From: Acidobacteriaceae bacterium
Lineage (GTDB): Bacteria; Acidobacteriota; Terriglobia; Terriglobales; Acidobacteriaceae
DNA length: 7,314 nt
NCBI GenBank assembly: GCA_030040175.1
Contig: JASHUF010000127.1
Location: 1-7,314, forward strand
Direction of reading: 5' to 3'
The notes below the pieces were generated by a model. It saw only the letters and a list, made by a program, of their open reading frames with translations. It was not told the DNA's origin and made no database searches. Made by a program: the position numbers and the translations under genes. Each line of letters opens with the position of its first letter. Position 1 is the first letter of the stretch. Positions 5,152 to 7,314 of the stretch are shown one piece after another.

Positions 5152-7314
5152 TCAAGGCGAAGGTGCAAGCGCGCTGACGCGCGCGCGAGCCTGGGCTGCC
5201 AGTTGCGGTTTTCCCGCGGCCTGGTACATGTCGGCCAGAGATTGCCACATCTGGGGGCTGTCGGGCGTGTTGCGGGTGGCCTCCTGTTGGTAGGCAATGG
5301 CCTGTTTCCAGTCCCGAGCAGCGAAATAGACCATGGCCCGGCCCGCCGCAATCTCTGCAAAGAGGCCAGGGAACTCATCCTCACGCGCCCCTGCTCTGGC
5401 AGCGACAGCCTCGGCCTGGTCGAAGTCTTTCAGAGCGCGATCACTCTCGTGCAAGATGAGATCGATCTGCCCCAATAACGCGAAATCAGTTGCCGGAGCG
5501 GTTGCCAATTGTGTTGCGGTCGTGAGCGCCCGCTGAGCTTCAGTCAATCGCCCGAGCTGGAGATAGAAGGTTGCCAGTCGGACCCAAAGCGTCTCACTGT
5601 CGCGGCGGAGTGAAACGGCGGCTTTCAATTCCTGCTCGGCAAGGACCGGTTCCTGCTTGGATTGATAAATCTGGGCTAAGGCCAGACGCACGCTCGGATC
5701 CTCGGGCGCGAGGCTCTCGCTGCGTTGCAAAGTCTCCTGCGCCTCGGCTGTGCGTCCGAGATTCAGTTCAACACAGCCTGCGTCTCTGAGAAACTGCGCA
5801 AGTCTTACGCCTGACAGTTGAGCCGGAGGCTGGAACTGGTGGGCATCGCAGTTAATCTGCAAGCGGTCAAGCCAGGCGCGGTTCTGTTGGGTGTCTCGAA
5901 GCAAAACCGCGGAGACCTGGTCCAGGTAAACCGGCCGGAACAGTTTTCCGCGGCAAAAATTGGCGAGCTGCCCTGGGGTCCGTCCCAGGGAAAGAAGCAC
6001 CACATTGATTCCATAGCGTGCCGCCTCCGTCTCCCACTCCGGCGAATCCGCAGATGCATTTGAGAGTTGCTTATACTCTTCAAAGACGGCCGGACTAAGA
6101 TCCCGCCCGTCAATGAAGTCTTTGTAAGCAGGGCCAAGCCTGAAAGCGGTGAACCCGCCCAGGTCATACGGCTGAAAGATGTTCCCGGGCAGATGTTCGC
6201 GCAGAATGAAGCCTGCGGCCCTTTCCGGGAATAACGACGATTCCCCGGCGCCGAAAAGTTCGCCGGCACAATTAAGAATGTACGTTCGGCTGGAGATAAG
6301 ATCGAGAGAATGCACACTGCTCAGCGCGAGCGCGGCCACAACTACAACCGTTGCCCGCCAGCCAAGAGGAGCGCTCCCCGCGCAGGCAGGCCTTCCACTC
6401 GCTGTGTCTCTCCGGGAGCGAGCATCGGCGAATATCGAGCTGCCAACAACCATGACGACGATGGCGAACAAGCCTTCATAGCGGAGCGTATGGAATCCGG
6501 CGAAGAGCGCCAGCCCCAGGAGTATGGCCGGTCCGACACGCCGCTGACGGAGCGCGATCGCCGCCGCGGCTAAAGCGGCTATCGCCATCCACCACAGAGT
6601 GCTGTTGTTTGGATTCCGCCAGTCCAGCGCCTCCGACATGCTTGCCAGAGAAAGCGGGACGGAATGCCACTCGGCAATGTAATTGACCGTTGCCGGACCG
6701 TGCAATTGCAAATCGGTCACCGACTGAGAGGCCTGAAAGAGCGCGGCCTGGTAGATTTCGACTCCGAAGGGATTGAGCAGTGTGGCCAGCAAGGTTGCGG
6801 CCAAGACCGGCCACACGCGGATGAGCCGCTTAAGCGCATTAGTGCGTCTCGATCTATCAGCGAGATCGGCCGCTTCTAAGAGGAGGTATCCGCAGATCAC
6901 GGCGATGCCCGCAATAAATCCCAAATGCACGTTGACCCAAAGCACCATAAGCAGAGGCAGCAACCACAATGCGCGCAGCCGCACCTTCGACGCCGGTTCT
7001 TGGACACGATAGAAACGCCAAAGCAGGACAAGGAAAAGGGCAAAGAAGAGGTGGGTGAAGAGATCAGGCCGGGGATTCATGCGAAAGCCCAGCAGCGGCA
7101 ATCCCACGACAGCCAGAACAGCGGTAGCGAGACACTCCGGGTGCGAAGGCGGCCGCAGCAAAAAGGCGACAATTGCGAGCAGAGTCAGGGCGCAGAACCA
7201 CGACAAACCACCGTAGCCGGCGACAGTATGGATCAAGAAAAAAAGAACTTCCCCCAAGACGGGATAGATCCATGGCGCCCCCGGAGAGGTGTAGGAGAGC
7301 ACATCCGTTGCAGG
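5152..7314 (-). CDS. GT-C-like polytopic membrane protein with C-terminal TPR repeats (paralogue 2, 5' end off window)
   Basis: The frame is open to the right edge, where it reads PATDVLSYTSPGAPWIYP, matching PATDVLSYASLGAPWIYP of paralogue 1. The apparent start near 7302 is an internal Val codon, and roughly 80 N-terminal residues, including span 1 and the acidic DPDLGW-type motif, lie outside. The visible 720 residues hold about ten membrane spans with NPRPDLFTHLFF, LWVNVHLGFIAG and YIAEWHSVPLS. The soluble domain has FGAGESS, ILREHLPGN, PYDLGGF, FIDGRDLSP and YGINVVLLSLGRTPGQLANF. About six TPR-like repeats occupy visible residues ~501-720. Compared with paralogue 1 it has about five more residues before the EW motif, keeps Trp there where paralogue 1 has Met, and lacks two residues after FIDGR. 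Identity is high along the whole length, so this is a duplication. Its role is presumed the same: a membrane sugar transferase or glycan-assembly factor, perhaps with a different substrate. It would be transcribed before paralogue 1. Confidence 0.85.
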   Translation of the reverse strand, partial: PATDVLSYTSPGAPWIYPVLGEVLFFLIHTVAGYGGLSWFCALTLLAIVAFLLRPPSHPECLATAVLAVVGLPLLGFRMNPRPDLFTHLFFALFLVLLWRFYRVQEPASKVRLRALWLLPLLMVLWVNVHLGFIAGIAVICGYLLLEAADLADRSRRTNALKRLIRVWPVLAATLLATLLNPFGVEIYQAALFQASQSVTDLQLHGPATVNYIAEWHSVPLSLASMSEALDWRNPNNSTLWWMAIAALAAAAIALRQRRVGPAILLGLALFAGFHTLRYEGLFAIVVMVVGSSIFADARSRRDTASGRPACAGSAPLGWRATVVVVAALALSSVHSLDLISSRTYILNCAGELFGAGESSLFPERAAGFILREHLPGNIFQPYDLGGFTAFRLGPAYKDFIDGRDLSPAVFEEYKQLSNASADSPEWETEAARYGINVVLLSLGRTPGQLANFCRGKLFRPVYLDQVSAVLLRDTQQNRAWLDRLQINCDAHQFQPPAQLSGVRLAQFLRDAGCVELNLGRTAEAQETLQRSESLAPEDPSVRLALAQIYQSKQEPVLAEQELKAAVSLRRDSETLWVRLATFYLQLGRLTEAQRALTTATQLATAPATDFALLGQIDLILHESDRALKDFDQAEAVAARAGAREDEFPGLFAEIAAGRAMVYFAARDWKQAIAYQQEATRNTPDSPQMWQSLADMYQAAGKPQLAAQARARVSALAPSP

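Overview
The window looks like chromosomal DNA from a moderately GC-rich, Gram-negative-type bacterium. The protein styles (glycosyltransferase openings, a free-standing cohesin-type secreted protein, large membrane proteins ending in TPR repeats) remind me most of Acidobacteriota. That assignment is an inference from sequence style, not a demonstrated placement. I see no tRNA, rRNA, CRISPR array, insertion sequence or phage gene.

Layout, left to right. Positions 1-289 (minus strand) hold the first 96 codons of a GT4-type glycosyltransferase that runs off the left edge. Positions 393-1433 (minus) hold a complete GT2 glycosyltransferase lying just upstream of it, so the two read as a GT2 -> GT4 pair. 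A 462-base non-coding stretch (1434-1895) separates this pair from the only plus-strand gene, a 197-residue secreted protein with one cohesin-type beta-sandwich domain (1896-2489). That gene converges on a large minus-strand gene (2595-4976) for a polytopic membrane protein with a GT-C-like membrane part, a conserved soluble domain and C-terminal TPR repeats. Behind it, in the same orientation, lies a clear paralogue (5152-7314). Its first ~80 codons fall beyond the right edge.

How the parts may work together: two cytoplasmic sugar transferases and two GT-C-like membrane proteins suggest a surface polysaccharide or protein-glycosylation locus. The membrane-GT-C plus TPR layout resembles, in architecture only, the eukaryotic TMTC O-mannosyltransferases, which modify beta-sandwich (cadherin) domains. 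The neighbouring secreted beta-sandwich protein is therefore an attractive but untested candidate partner or substrate. The two paralogues also share a conserved 38-base segment just after their stop codons, so the duplicated unit extended past the coding region or this segment is a retained 3' element.
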